Below are positions 12,431 to 23,954 of a stretch of 64,000 bases of DNA, in pieces. The notes under the pieces are model-generated. The model was given only the letters and a program-made list of their open reading frames with translations. It was not told the DNA's origin and did no database searches. The position numbers and the translations under genes are program-made. Each line of letters begins with the position of its first letter. Within the stretch, counting starts at the first letter, position 1. Source of the DNA: Flaccisagitta enflata (taxonomy: Eukaryota; Chaetognatha; Sagittoidea; Aphragmophora); contig OZ231127.1 of NCBI GenBank assembly GCA_965153355.1, forward strand, positions 14,260,001 through 14,324,000, given 5' to 3'.

Positions 12431-13890
12431 AACAAGGCCAACACCTATAAGTCGCGTGCGAGACTTACTTAATTACGTAATCGCCTAATTGTATGAGTAC
12501 GTTATTTCCTGTATTGACGATAATAACTATAACTTCCTATTGACCTAAAATTGCCTATAATGTCCTATAATTACCTATAATAACCTATAATTACCTATAA
12601 TTACCCATACTTAAATAATGACCTATAAGTACCTATAAAGACCTATAATTACCTTTTATTACATATGGACCAATAATAACCTATAATGATGTATGATTAC
12701 CAATTATTACCTGTAATAACATAATGACCTATAATTACCCATAATGACCTATGATTACCTATAATTACCTATAATTACCCATAATTAAATACTGACCTAT
12801 AAGTACCTATAAAGACCTATGATCACCTATGATTACATATGGACCAATAATTACCTATAATGACTTTTTATTACCCATAATTACCCATAATTACCTATAA
12901 TAACATAATGACCTATAATTACCTATAATGACCTTTGATTACTTAAAACTACCTATAATTACATAATGACCTATAATTACCTTTAATGACCTTTGATCAC
13001 CTATAATTACATAATGACCTATAATTACCTATATATACCTATAATTACCTATAATGACCTATAATTTCCTATAATTACCTTTATTTACCTATGATTACAT
13101 ACTGACCTATAATTACCAATAATGACCTACATTTGCATAATAACCTATAATTACCCTTAATGACCTATAATTACCTATAATTACATAATGACCTATAATA
13201 ACCTTTAATGACCTATGATTACCTATAATGACCTATGATTACCTATAATTGCATAATAACCTATGATTACCTATGATTACCAAAATTGCATAATGACCTA
13301 TAATTACCTATAACGACTATACTACGCGAATTTAAAAAATGACTGATATGATATGAAATGACTTAAATTGACTTAAATTGACTTATACTGGCTTATACTG
13401 ACTTAAATTGACTTAAAATGAGTTAGAATGACTTGAATTTACCTGGAATGACTTGAATATACCAAAAATGAGTTAAATTGACTTAAAATGACCAAAATTG
13501 ACTTAAACAAACTAAAATTCAAAAATGACATAAAATGACTTAAATTGACTTATACTGCCTTTAATTGACTTATACTGAGTTAAACTGACTTAAATTGACT
13601 TGAATTTACTTAAAATGACTTAAAATGACCTAGATTGACTTAAATTGACTAAAATTCAATAATGACTCAAATGACTAAATTTGACTTAAAGTGACTTAAA
13701 ATGACTTAAAATAACTTAAAATGATCTAATTTGACTCAAAATCACTTAATTGACTTAAAATGACTTGATAAGAATAAAACGAATAAAAAAAGTAAAATGG
13801 GACCGACCAACCAACCAACCAACGACCGAAACCCGACCGACCAACCGACCGACGGACGGACAAAGCGGAGTAGAGTAGAGAGCAACTAGA
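12431..13890 (+). mobile_element. Family A element (copy 3) with giant VNTR core
   Basis: Starts AACAAGGCCAACACCTATAA with 5' word GTCGCGTGC. The core is about 800 bp of ACCTATAATT-type 10-11-mers (12530-13330), then about 420 bp of GACTTAAATT-type 10-11-mers (13345-13770), then GACC/GGAC tetranucleotides (13800-13862). The 3' hairpin is degenerate (ends AGCAACTAGAG). By far the longest copy, about 1.46 kb against 0.11-0.3 kb. Confidence 0.72.
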
Positions 13891-13893
13891 GAA

Positions 13894-13926
<33 letters not shown>

Positions 13927-13989
13927 GAACATAGTGCTTTTAATCAGATCAGCGCGAAAAATCTACAATTCGACAGACAGACATAGGAT

Positions 13990-14035
<46 letters not shown>

Positions 14036-14110
14036 TTGAACATAGTGCTTTTAATCAGATCAGCGCGAAAAATCTACAATTCGACAGACAGACATAGGCA
14101 TGCAGATAGA
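13890..14110. repeat. Tandem duplication with GA tracts
   Basis: A unit of about 110 bp (GA tract, then TTGAACATAGTGCTTTTAAT.. to GACAGACATAGG) occurs twice in a row, at 13893-13988 and about 14000-14098. Confidence 0.75.
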
Positions 14111-14400
14111 GAGAAGAGAAAGGAAATTTGAAAGAGAAAGAAAGGAAGCAAGTTATAAAGAGACAGAAGGAAAGAAAAACGATAGCAGGGCAGAAAAGTA
14201 GAAAGGCAGAAATAAAGAAACAAAGAAAGAGAGAAAGAAACAAAGAAACAAAGAAACAAAGAAACAAAGAAACAAAGAAACAAGGAAAGACAGAAACAAA
14301 GAAACAAAGAAAGAATTAAACAAAGACAGAAAGAAATGAAGCAAACAAACAGATAAAGAGAGAAAGAAAGTGAAAAAGAAAGTAAGAATATAGTAAGTGA
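14110..14400. repeat. (AAAGAAAC)n purine-rich repeat
   Basis: Degenerate GAAACAAA/GAAAGAAA units. No gene is visible here. Confidence 0.7.
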
Positions 14401-14904
14401 AAAAGTAAACATGGATGAAAATGAGGAGGGATGGGGGAAAATATGAGAAAATAGTTTCAAAGACAAGGATAGAAACATCGAAAGGGAAAGAGGAATACGG
14501 CGGTGGAGAGAAAGTATGACAAAAGCAAGTTTTAAAAAGAATGAAGAATGTCCATTGTTTGGTTTTGACTCTTCTCCAGCTGCAGTCGAACGAATGGTGG
14601 ATCAAGATGAGCACGAAAAAGTCATGCGTTAGGTGCAATTCAGAAACAGTAAGAGAGATGAGCAGTTTTGAGCACGCGCCCAAGTCAGCTCAGATGGCTC
14701 GCTCGGATTAATTCTCCGTTTGCTCATCCGTAAGTCCGGATGCTTGTCTGGACACGATTCAACTCCGAAAGAAATCCGAAAAGACTGAATGAAATTTTGA
14801 AGTCTTTTGAAAGAGTATTTTGTGCATTCACTTATCTTTGTGACTAAAATAAGAGATCCTAGGAATTGGGTGTGTTTCATTCTCTTTCTGTCTTCCCATC
14901 TCTA

Positions 14905-15020
<116 letters not shown>

Positions 15021-15293
15021 TTTGGAAGAGACAGAGCAGAGGTAGAGATGCTACCCACCACAAATAAGCTATAACCTGCTCCAAGCGGATTGGACAAAGG
15101 TCATTAAGGGGACGCACGGTCGAATTCAGGAAATCCATCCATCATAGACGCGACCTTTGTTTTGTCCAGCCACAACAACGGAGCGCCCAAACAGACGAAA
15201 TCCTGGATATGCGTTTGTTTGATAGTCATCATGAATTTCATCAGCTTTTCTCGTAAATGATCCAAGAAACTAACAAAACGAGAAACAAGGCCA

Positions 15294-15345
15294 AATAGGC
15301 CAACATGGGCGCTAGGTTAGCCATTTGCGTGTCCGCAACTAAAAA
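15294..15345 (+). mobile_element. Family A element (copy 4), core-less
   Basis: A 52-bp copy: AACAAGGCCAAATAGGCCAA, short middle, then TTGCGTGTCCGCAA and CTAAAAA. Both family A ends are present with no microsatellite between them. It resembles an internal deletion or the minimal unit. Confidence 0.6.
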
Positions 15346-15460
15346 CTAAATCCAATTAGTTAGCTTTCAAATTCATAAACTTATCATTTTGTCACATAGT
15401 TGTCACTTTTCTTGATATCATGTTCATTGTATTCTTATTTTAAGGACTACTTGGACCCTT

Positions 15461-15690
15461 TTCAGTTGCGGACACGCAACTCTATAAGAGGCTTTGTCCG
15501 TCCATCCAAGCGTCCATTGGTCCGTCCATTGGTCCGTCCATCCATCTGTTTGCGGGCATGAGTCGAAAAGTGGGGAAACGAGCGTTTTAGATGCTTTTTA
15601 TGTATGTGCGTGGGGAGAGTGGGGTGTGGATGGGAATTGGAAGCCCCTGCCCACCCGTCCACGACGATATTGTGAATCTAAGTGGGGACT
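15461..15690 (-). mobile_element. Family A element (copy 5)
   Basis: On the minus strand the 3' end reads CTCTTATAGAGTTGCGTGTC then CGCAACTGAAAA, i.e. the hairpin GTTGCGTGTCCGCAAC. The 5' end is the ATTCACAATATCGTCGTGGA type followed by GGGTGGGCAGGGGC. The core is a short GGAC microsatellite. Confidence 0.7.
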
Positions 15691-16423
15691 CTTTTTTCCT
15701 GATTCAAAGTAAAACAAACCTTTGCAGAATATTCTACACAGTATTGAACGCGGATGTATACATTAAGGGAATACAAAATCTTTGCAGTGCTTGCATGCTC
15801 AAGGAAGAAATATGATAATGGTGGTTGATTTGGTAAATAAATCACTATCATCATGATTTGTTCCTAGTGCGTGAAAGCACTGTTGGTTTTTTTGTGTCAT
15901 CGAACTGTTTCGGCGCACTGTGTCATGCGTTGGAGATGCTCGTTCCATCCGGCGCACTGTGTCATGCGTTGGAGATGCTCGTTCCATACATGAGCAGAAT
16001 GTGTCCAAACAAGGACAAGAAGGTCAACAGGTGAATTGCCTCCGGGATATGGCCTGGTTTTTTTTTCTTCCTCTTTCTGTCCGATTTTGTAAAGAATTAA
16101 ATCACTATCAAAAAGTGATAGGTTGAATATCGATTCCTGAAAATGAAAATTACACATCCTCATGAGTGTACACAAGTTAGCTGAATACATCTTGCTTTGA
16201 TGATTATGTACATTACCGTTCCTCCAATCAAAAAAAAATCTCTTTTTAAAAATGTTTATTGGTACAATTTTACATTGGTACATGTTTACAAAGCCAAAGC
16301 CAGAGACGGAGAGACAAGTTGACCACCTGTAATAAATCAAAACAAAACTTTCATGGACTATTTTCTTTTTCACTGATCCTTCTTATTCTGGTTAAGCACC
16401 TCCTCCTCCTCCTTTTCCTCTTC

Positions 16424-16452
16424 ATGATGATGATGATGATGATGATGATGAA
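16424..16452. repeat. (ATG)n microsatellite
   Basis: Nine ATG triplets. The flanks 16455-16680 are GC-richer and contain GATTGGTCC (CCAAT type), but no gene is recognised. Confidence 0.8.
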
Positions 16453-17009
16453 AAGGGAGGTACGGCGACCAGCAGACACAAAATGACGAACTCCCGAGGG
16501 AGAGAAAAAACGCGCGAGCGAGGAGGAAAAAAAAAGAAAATAAGCGAGAGAGAAAGGAGGAAGAAGGAGACCAATCCCGGCCTTAATCCCGGGGGAAAAC
16601 GGCGGAGACCAAATTGACGACTCTGATTGGTCCATATCAGAAACACGCCTTTTGCCTCTTCTAGTCCTAACCACGCTGCTTGAGTTTTTCTTTTTTATTC
16701 CCTCATTTTTCTTCTTCCTCTTATTCCTTCTTTTCGAACACTTCTTCCTTCAACCTGCTTGAATTCGTACTTGTACGACTTTTTTTATTCATTTTTTTTT
16801 TAGTAAATGCCTCAGTAATGAACTACAGTAGAGCACCGCTATAGCTCACCCGCCAACAAGGCATGCCCGCTCATGTGGCACACAACCAATTGTCTCATTG
16901 AAGATTTTGTAGTTATTTCTAAATTGGCAATAAAGAAGGTATATCGCGTTAAGCAATTCACTGAAACTTGACTCTTTGGCTTTCTACCTTTTGTGTCCAC
17001 AGCTTCTAA

Positions 17010-17655
17010 GTAGCATTTTGGCTAATCACAATATAGCATTTTGTCTCTGGTGTTCTCCCCTCACAGTGGTATTTGGTTCAATTGTGTTATTCCCTTCCTA
17101 TCTCTATATCTATAGGGTTTTGACTCATCTCAATATAGCATTTTGTCTGTGGTGTTCTTCCCTCACATTGGCATTTGGCTCAATTGTGTTCTTCCCTTCC
17201 TATCAGTATATCGAACGGGTTTTGGCTCATCTCAATATAGCATTTTGTCTGTGGTGTTCTTCCCTCACAGTAGTATTTGGCTCAATTGTGTTCTTCCCTT
17301 CCTATGTCTATATCTACACGGTTTTGGCTCATCACAAGATGGCTTTTTGTTTCTGGTGTTCTTCCCTCAAAGTGGTATTTGGCTCAATTGTGTTCTACCC
17401 TTCCTCTCTCTTTATCTACAGGGTTTTGGCTCATCATAATGTTGCTTTTGGTCTCTGGTGTTCTTCTCTCACAGTGGTATTTGGCTCAATTGTGTTCTTC
17501 CCTTCCTATCTCTATATTTACTGGGTTTTGGCTCATCACAATATTGCTTTTTGTCTCTGGTGTTCTTCCCTTACATTAGTTTTTGGCTCAATCATATTCG
17601 CCCCTTTGTATCTCTGTATCTACAAGGTTTTGGCTCACCACAACATGGTTTTGTT
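17010..17655 (+). repeat. 102-bp tandem repeat with open frames
   Basis: About six copies of a 102-bp unit, each containing TTTGTCTCTGGTGTTCTTCC and a TTTTGGCTCAT box. Because 102 is a multiple of three, a 232-codon frame (16976-17674) stays open and encodes 34-residue repeats (HNIAFCLWCSSLTVVFGSIV at the core). Two other plus frames are also open for about 100 codons, which argues for a minisatellite rather than a protein. Upstream, 16832 has TACAGTAGAGCACCGCTATA, a pogo-like element end without a visible partner. Confidence 0.75.
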
Positions 17656-18308
17656 TAAACTAAACATATTTTGAAAAACATCAGCAATTCACATGTTATG
17701 GCAAATGCCACTGGTATCCTTGACATGCACTCCAGTGAAACCCGATTGTGCTCTCAAATGATTGGCTTGGAAGCGAACTGAATAACCACAACTAGCAATC
17801 GAAAGAGAGATTTGATATCAATCATATCATGAATGACTCCTTCGGGTGAAATTACTTCTTCACATACACGAATCTCTTGCGGATGCAATTTCCCCATGGT
17901 CGGTCAGTCCGTTCGCCAATTTGTTGGTTTGTTGGGAGAACAGAGAAAAAGATAAACAAATCACGATCGCCAAACCAGTTGTTCCTTATGGATTATTCAT
18001 CCATCCGTAAAACCAGCCCAGATAACTTATTCGATGAAATTCACTTGACTAGAGCTACCTTAGCTGAGTTGGGGTTAGCGGACTAAGGCAGAGACGCATG
18101 AACGACCCATTTTTCCCGTGAGTGGGTGGGGAGGAGCTGTGACATAACAGGCCAAAAAATATATGGGCAGGGGCAGTGATATACATTCGTCGTTCAACGT
18201 CAACAAAGTTAAGCGTTACAAACGCATGGACAGACAGGCGTGCGGACTGGCATACTCGGAGTGGGTTTTGCGAATGCGTGTATGCACATGGACTAAGGTA
18301 TGTACACC

Positions 18309-18375
18309 AGCAACCAGGCCGGATGAACGTTTGCCCAGTTGCGAGCGGGTGGGCAGGGGCAGTGATGAATTAGAG
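18309..18375 (+). mobile_element. Family A 5' end fragment
   Basis: AACCAGGCCGGATGAACG, then GTTGCGAGCGGGTGGGCAGG. There is no hairpin end; it abuts family B copy B1 directly. Confidence 0.5.
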
Positions 18376-19219
18376 ACCCTTTTTGGGCAGCGATCCCAAA
18401 GGGCCAATGTCTTGTTGGACACAGGGTTGAATTTCCAGACCTCTATCCGTTCTTCCATCCTTCCTTCCGTCAGTCTGTCTGTCCACCCCCCCTGTTGGCC
18501 ATCGAGGCCTCAAATCAGCACACTTAGGCCTAAATTTGGCCCTCTAAGCCCTCAACTTAGACCTCCCAGGCCTCAAATTAGTGTTATAAACCTCAAATCT
18601 GCTTTCCAAACCTCATATCAGTTCTCCACTGGAGGGGGGCTCCAGACCTTAAATCAGCTCGCCAGACCTCAAATCGGCCCTCCAGGCCTCAAATCAGCCC
18701 TTCAGACTTCAAATCTGCCCTTTAGGCCTCAAGCCTACCTCTCATACCTCAAATCTGATCTTCAGGCCTAAAATCTGCCCTTTAGACCTAAAATCCACCT
18801 TCAATCACCCTCCCTGTCTTCTTAGGCCTGATATATTCCTCCTCAGGATGTCTGGAAATTCACCCCTGTGTCCTACAGGACATCGGCCCTGCCCTGCCCT
18901 GCCCTTCTCTACTTTGCTCTCACACCATTACACTTTTTTTATTTTATAAGAGACCAGTTTATAAGAGACATGAGGCTGAGATTTGCCGAAATTTTAAGAA
19001 CAAAATAAGAGAATGCCCAGGCTGAGATTCACTTTTGGAAATTTTTTAGAAAATTTTTTTTTTAGTCTCTTGATAAACCATATGACAATCCTAAAACTTT
19101 TTTCAAAAATCTGAACAGTATCTGGGTCCGCGACGGAGGGGGTTAAAGATCACCAATACCATAAGATCGCTATGACCAAAAGATCGCTAACCCTGTAAGT
19201 TCGCTAAAACTTTACATTT

Positions 19220-19915
19220 AAAGCCTCCATATAAAGTTTCATGCAAATCCGTTTAAAAACGGCAAAGTTATGCACATTTTTCAATTTGAGGCTAGTAGGG
19301 TGGTTGGGTGGTAGGCTGGTTTGGATAAATAGTATGCATATGTTGAGTTCTTCCATTTAGAGACTCCATACCAAGTTTCAACCAAATTGGTTGAAAAATG
19401 TCCAATTTATGCAAGTTTTTTACTTTTAGACCAGTAAGCTGGTTGGGTGGTAGGTCGGTTTGGCCAGTTAGCATGCTCAAACATAAATAAATCACATACA
19501 TGTGTTGAGTCCTTCCATTTGGACACTCCATACTAAATTTCAACCAAATTGGTTGAAAAACGCCAAAGATATGCACATTTTTCACTTTTAAGCTGGTAGG
19601 CTGGTAGTTGGTAGGCTGGTTTGACAGGATAAATAGTGTGCATATGTTGAGTTCTTCTATTTAGAGACTCCATACCAAGTTTCAACCAAATAAGTTGAAA
19701 AATAACAAAGTTATGCAAGTTTTTCACTTTTAGGCCCGTTGGCTGGTTGGGTGGTAGGTCGGTTTGGCTGGTTAGCATGCTCAAATGCATATAAATCACA
19801 TACATATGTTGAGTCCTTCCATTTAGAGACTCCATACCAAATTTCAACCAAATTGGTTGAAAAATGCCAAAGTTATGCACGTTTTTCACTTTTAGGCTGG
19901 TTGGGCCGGTTGGGT
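19220..19915. repeat. About 150-bp satellite inside T9
   Basis: Roughly 4.5 copies of a 140-165-bp unit with ACTCCATACCAAGTTTCAAC, a TTGGTTGAAAAA box, TTTTTCACTTTTAG and a GGTTGGGTGGTAGG box. The minus-strand open frames (98 and 118 codons) are repeats of this unit, not a gene. Confidence 0.75.
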
Positions 19916-20257
19916 TGGTCGGATCACAAAATCGGATAGGATGTAGGCTTTAACCGGTACAACTTTCCACATAAAAATATAATGTAAAGCCAAAGTAATA
20001 CATTTTACCAAATATCAAAGCATACAAAACAAATGACAACGACAACGACGACGACACCCACCCGCCTTGAATTATAGTCCGCGTCGGAATGATATTCCGT
20101 CGCGGACAAAAATTTGTAAATTTTTAAGAAAAAGACTTTTTTTTTTTGGTTTTGTTTGTCACATTGAACAAGATATTTCAAGTTTTATAGTAACCAACAA
20201 GTTTTCAATTGAAGATACGTTGCAGTGCACAGGAAAAGCAATTTTGGAAAATCATTT

Positions 20258-20402
20258 TGCGTGAAATTCTTAATCTCTCTCTGAATGCAAAATTTTGCAT
20301 TTCTAAGAACATGGCCCCTTTCCTATATGTTTTTAGAACAGGGCCAAGTTCTTAAAAATGCAAATTTATGCATTCAGAGACAGATTAAGAATTTCACGTA
20401 AG
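20258..20402. repeat. Short foldback repeat
   Basis: GCGTGAAATTCTTAATCTCT.. is answered inverted by ..AGATTAAGAATTTCACGT, with GGCCC..GGGCC towards the centre. One half of the same unit occurs alone at 22000-22070. Confidence 0.6.
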
Positions 20403-21084
20403 ACAAGTCAAGGAATGAAGGCTTATTTTCAATTTTTTCTCTCAATTTTTCCAACTGACTTTGAACACAAATGATTCTCAATGCAAGAAAAAAAATAAAT
20501 TATACTAAAAATATAATTTCTTTTAAAAAAAATTGTGAATACTTCATTTTATTTTTCATCTAGAATATGATTTGACCGTGAAAATTGCCCCTTCCTGTGC
20601 ACCTTGACATACATAGAACACTACAAAATAGTGTATCTATACATTGTTTCCCATATAAATTAAGTATTTATACATTATTTTCCATATTTCACCCGTCGAA
20701 AAAATAAGAACAATTTAAGAGAATTTGAGCGTCAAAACAGCAAAAAATTTAAGAACATCCAGGCTGAGTTTAAAAATCTTGTCTCTTATAAAAAAAAAGT
20801 GTACTTCACTTGCTCACTCCAAGCAGGGCATCGGCTACCGCTGACCATGTGCGATCCTTGGATGATCGATGACTACGTAGTTAAACAGTGGGCTCGTGTC
20901 CCATTTTTTGATGCATCAAACAGGATGTTACTAAAATGTTACCCCATATAGATATTGACTTAATTTTAATCCGTTTAGGGCTATCATCTAGTATCCGGGA
21001 TTGAGAGAAACTGTTTTATTAAAGACGCATAATGAAAAAGCTCTGTTGGAATTGACATCTACCATGATTCAAAACAATAAACTC

Positions 21085-21420
21085 TTACGCCGCTCCTAAC
21101 CCTTACACCACCCCTACCCCTAATCCCACCTCTAACCCTTACCCCACCCCTAACCCTTACCCCACCCCTAACCGCACCCCTAGCCCTAACCCTTATCCTT
21201 GGACCTACCCCTAACCCCACCCCTAACCCTAATCCCTAACACTAACCCCACTCCTAACCCCACTCCTCACCCTAACCCCACTTCTCACCCTAACCCCACT
21301 CCTAACCCACCCACACTCCTAACCCTAACGCCACTCCTAACCCTAACCCCACCCCTAACCCCACCCCTAACCCCTAACACTAACCCTACTACTAACCCTA
21401 ACCCCACCTCTAACCCTAAA
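21085..21420. repeat. Telomere-like CCCTAACCC minisatellite
   Basis: About 330 bp of degenerate units such as CCCCACCCCTAACCCTAA. The animal telomere repeat on this strand is CCCTAA, so this is an interstitial, degenerate telomere-like array mixed with CCAC. No gene. Confidence 0.7.
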
Positions 21421-21560
21421 CATGAAGGACGTTGTCAATCAGCCTCTGAAAATTTGAATCCCCGATTCTAGATGATTGCCCGTTTAGTTATCTTAACATT
21501 GAAAAACATGTAAATGCGCCGGGTGAATCATCAAACATGATGTTTGTAACATTAAGAAAA

Positions 21561-21991
21561 TACACTCTTTTTTTTTTATAAGAACGTCATTTTTTTTTCG
21601 AAGGCTTCACGTTCTTATTTTCAAGGCCAAATGAAGCCTTTAACGTTCTTAAAGCGTTCTTAATTTTCAATACTATATAAACTATAGGAAATCTTATAAA
21701 ATACTATAATTCAATGATACTAAATATGTTTCTATTGAATATTGTTAAAACAAATGTCAATCATTTAAGTCAAGGGATATTTTCATGACATTTATTTAGA
21801 AATTACAAAATATCATCTTAATTTTACTAAAATTCAAGTGTTTTTTTAGTATTCTTTAAGTATCATTATAAGCGAAATTTTTTTCTCAAGATTTGAAGAC
21901 TTTGTATGTTCTTAAGATGTTCTTAATTTTGAGGCCATTCGAAGCTTTGACGTTCTTATAAACTAGGTTCTTATAAAAAAAAAAGAGTGTA
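21561..21991. mobile_element. TIR element T10
   Basis: Ends TACACTCTTTTTTTTTTATA and TATAAAAAAAAAAGAGTGTA. Inverted internal copies of AAGAACGTC and GGCTTCACGTTCTTATTTTC also pair. Non-coding, AT-rich. Confidence 0.75.
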
Positions 21992-22097
21992 CAGAATAAG
22001 AAAAGGGCCAGGTTCTTAAAAACGCAAATTTTTGCATTCAGAGACAGATTAGGAATTTCACGCGTAAGCTCTTCCCAAATTTGCTTCTCTTATACAC

Positions 22098-22175
22098 CGC
22101 GGCATTAAAGGGTCACGAACCACGAACCAACGGACGGACAAAGCCTCCTACAGAGTTGCGTATCCGCAACTAAAG
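22098..22175 (+). mobile_element. Family A fragment (copy 6)
   Basis: 3' portion only: a short GGAC run, AAAGCCTCCTACAGAGTTGC, hairpin right arm TCCGCAAC, then TAAAG. Confidence 0.6.
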
Positions 22176-22296
22176 TTTACTTTTTGTTTCCGTCGGGTCC
22201 CTTTGGGATTTCATCTTGAGTACCTCTCCATCTTCAGGAGTGAAAAAAGTTAGACAAAAGACGTATTTGACGTGGCTCCATGATAGAGTAAAAACG

Positions 22297-22376
22297 TTTT
22301 TAGGTGCACCTCTATGAGAGGCTCTGTCCGTCGGATGGTCGGTCGGTTGGTCGGTAAGTCGGTCACGCTCGAGTGA
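22297..22376 (-). mobile_element. Family A fragment (copy 7)
   Basis: On the minus strand it ends GAGGTGCACCTAAAAA after a GACC/GACGG core. The hairpin AGGTGCACCT is a shortened form of the word class at 55.7 kb. Confidence 0.55.
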
Positions 22377-22402
22377 AAAATCCTAGAGAATGTTAAATAG
22401 TC

Positions 22403-23100
22403 GTAAAAGCGTTAGACGGTCAGCGGTACCCATGCCCTGCTTAGGTGGGTTGTGCTTTAAGTTGAAGGAGGGAGCAGAGCAGCGGCCCTGAAGGGGTCGA
22501 TGACCTATGCTTTCACACATATGGGCAATTTTCTTGTTTTCATCCTGATTCCTGGCAATTGAGATTCGGGTTTTTAGGTGAAGATTTAGGCCTGAAGGCT
22601 GACATTTGGGCCTGAAGGCTGACATTTGGGCCTGGAGGCTGGAATTTGGGCCTGAAGGCTAGGATTTGGGTCAGGAGGCTAGGGCTTGGGCCTTAAGGCT
22701 GGGATTTGGGTGTTGAGGGTGGGATTAGGGTCTCGAGGTTGGGATTTTGGCCTCAAGGTTGGGATTTGAGCATTGAGGCTAGGATTTGGGCCTCAGGCTC
22801 AAGGCTGAGATTTGGGCCTCCAGGATGGGATTTTGGCCTTCAGGATTGGACTTGGGCCTCCAGGATTGGATTTGGGCCTTGGCGATGGGATTTGAGTCTC
22901 AAGGATGTGATTTGAGCCTCAAGGATGGGATTTGGGCTTTGAGGCTGGGAGTTGAGCCCAAGGCTGGGAGTTGGGCTTTGGGGCTGGTATTAGGGCCTCG
23001 AGGCTGGGTTTGGTCCTGGATGTTGGGATTTGGGCCTTAAGGCTAGGATTTGAGTTGGGGGGGGGGGGACGGAGGGAGAAGAAGAAGAAGAAGAGCTAGG
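22403..23100 (+). mobile_element. Family B element (B2)
   Basis: Starts near GTTAGACGGTCAGCGGTACC, then ATGCCCTGCTTAGG and GCAGCGGCCCTGAAGG. A core of about 24 copies of GGCCTNNAGGCTGGGATTTG follows at 22565-23050. The matching inverted far end is missing, so the copy is truncated at about 23100. Confidence 0.65.
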
Positions 23101-23333
23101 GATAGGTCTGATAGGTCTAAGAATTAATAACGCCGGCACACCGTCTTGACCCGTGTATCCGGCCTTGTTATAATTTTTTTTATTTTGAAATTCCTACTTT
23201 ACCTCAAACCTTCTGGATTACCTTCTGGGGGCATTTTTAGATGGTGGGGTACCTATCCCATCCAGATATTGCTGATACTGAGAAAGGGCTAAAGGTAAGA
23301 GACACTGAACCACTTAAAGAGATAACAAGGCCG

Positions 23334-23519
23334 GATGCACGGCTACCCCAGTCGCGTACGGGTGGACAGGGGCCATATTTGAGGTCACCTGATCATTTGG
23401 GAAGGACAAAGACCACAAAAAAAAACAAATAAAGTTAAGTGTGACGGACGGACAGATGGACAGACAGACAGAACGACCGACAAAGTGGGGTGTAGAGTCG
23501 CGTAGCACGCAACTAAAAA
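23334..23519 (+). mobile_element. Family A element (copy 8)
   Basis: Starts AACAAGGCCGGATGCACGGC with 5' word GTCGCGTAC. Ends GTAGAGTCGCGTAGCACGCA then ACTAAAAAA. Core of GACGGACGGACAGATGGACA type. Confidence 0.78.
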
Positions 23520-23561
23520 AGAATACAGACGGAGTAAGTGAAATGGGTTGGATGTATACAC

Positions 23562-23702
23562 TTTTTAGTCGTGTGCACGCGACTCTACAACCCGCTTTGT
23601 CCGTCGGTAAGTCACTTTTTTTTTTTTTTTATGATTTCATTTTTTTGATCCCAAAACGCCCACACGCACGCGACTTCGGTAGCCGTGTATCCGACCTTGT
23701 TT
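23562..23702 (-). mobile_element. Family A element (copy 9)
   Basis: Minus-strand copy, AACAAGGTCGGATACACGGC to GTCGCGTGCACACGACTAAA. Its 5' word GTCGCGTGC equals the hairpin's left arm. The GGAC core is nearly lost and replaced by poly-A/T. Confidence 0.75.
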
Positions 23703-23786
23703 AAAACAGAAGCAAATCATGGTAAACAAACGGGTACCATATTCTTTGTTTTCCCCATATTTCTATCTCCTTCCTCTATTTCGTTT

Positions 23787-23787
23787 C

Positions 23788-23821
<34 letters not shown>

Positions 23822-23827
23822 TTTTAT

Positions 23828-23860
<33 letters not shown>

Positions 23861-23902
23861 TTCTATCTCTTCTATCGCTTCTTCTTCTTCCTCTTCTTCT
23901 AA
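23787..23902. repeat. (TTC)n microsatellite
   Basis: Interrupted TTC/TCC triplets over about 115 bp. Confidence 0.85.
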
Positions 23903-23954
23903 GATCTTCCGAGAGACACCCATGTTATTCCTAATACCTACCCGCTACTCCATA

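Larger units (their letters stand above)
18929..20803. mobile_element. TIR element T9 (CACTTTTT ends), nested in B1
   Basis: Ends CACTTTTTTTATTTTATAAG and CTTATAAAAAAAAAGTG, flanked by TA on each side. It shares subterminal sequence (CCCAGGCTGAGATT, AGAGACCAGTTTATAAGAGA) with T8 near 57 kb but carries about 1.4 kb of extra DNA, including a satellite block and a small foldback. No transposase. Confidence 0.78.
18381..20866 (-). mobile_element. Family B element (B1), split by T9
   Basis: Begins TTTTGGGCAGCGATCCCAAA, has a core of about 15 units of GGCCTCAAATCNGCCCT (18500-18800), then GGAAATTCACCCCTGTGTCC. After the 1.87-kb insertion T9 it resumes CTTCACTTGCTCACTCC.. GCAGGGCATCGG.. GTGCGATCCTTGGATGAT. 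Copy B4 gives the uninterrupted arrangement. Confidence 0.72.

Noticed and set aside
16976-17674. 232-aa ORF as a membrane protein
   Set aside because: It is a 102-bp tandem repeat open in three frames with no non-repeat domain; kept as a repeat.
19292-19889. Minus-strand ORFs of 98 and 118 aa
   Set aside because: Translations of the roughly 150-bp satellite in T9.
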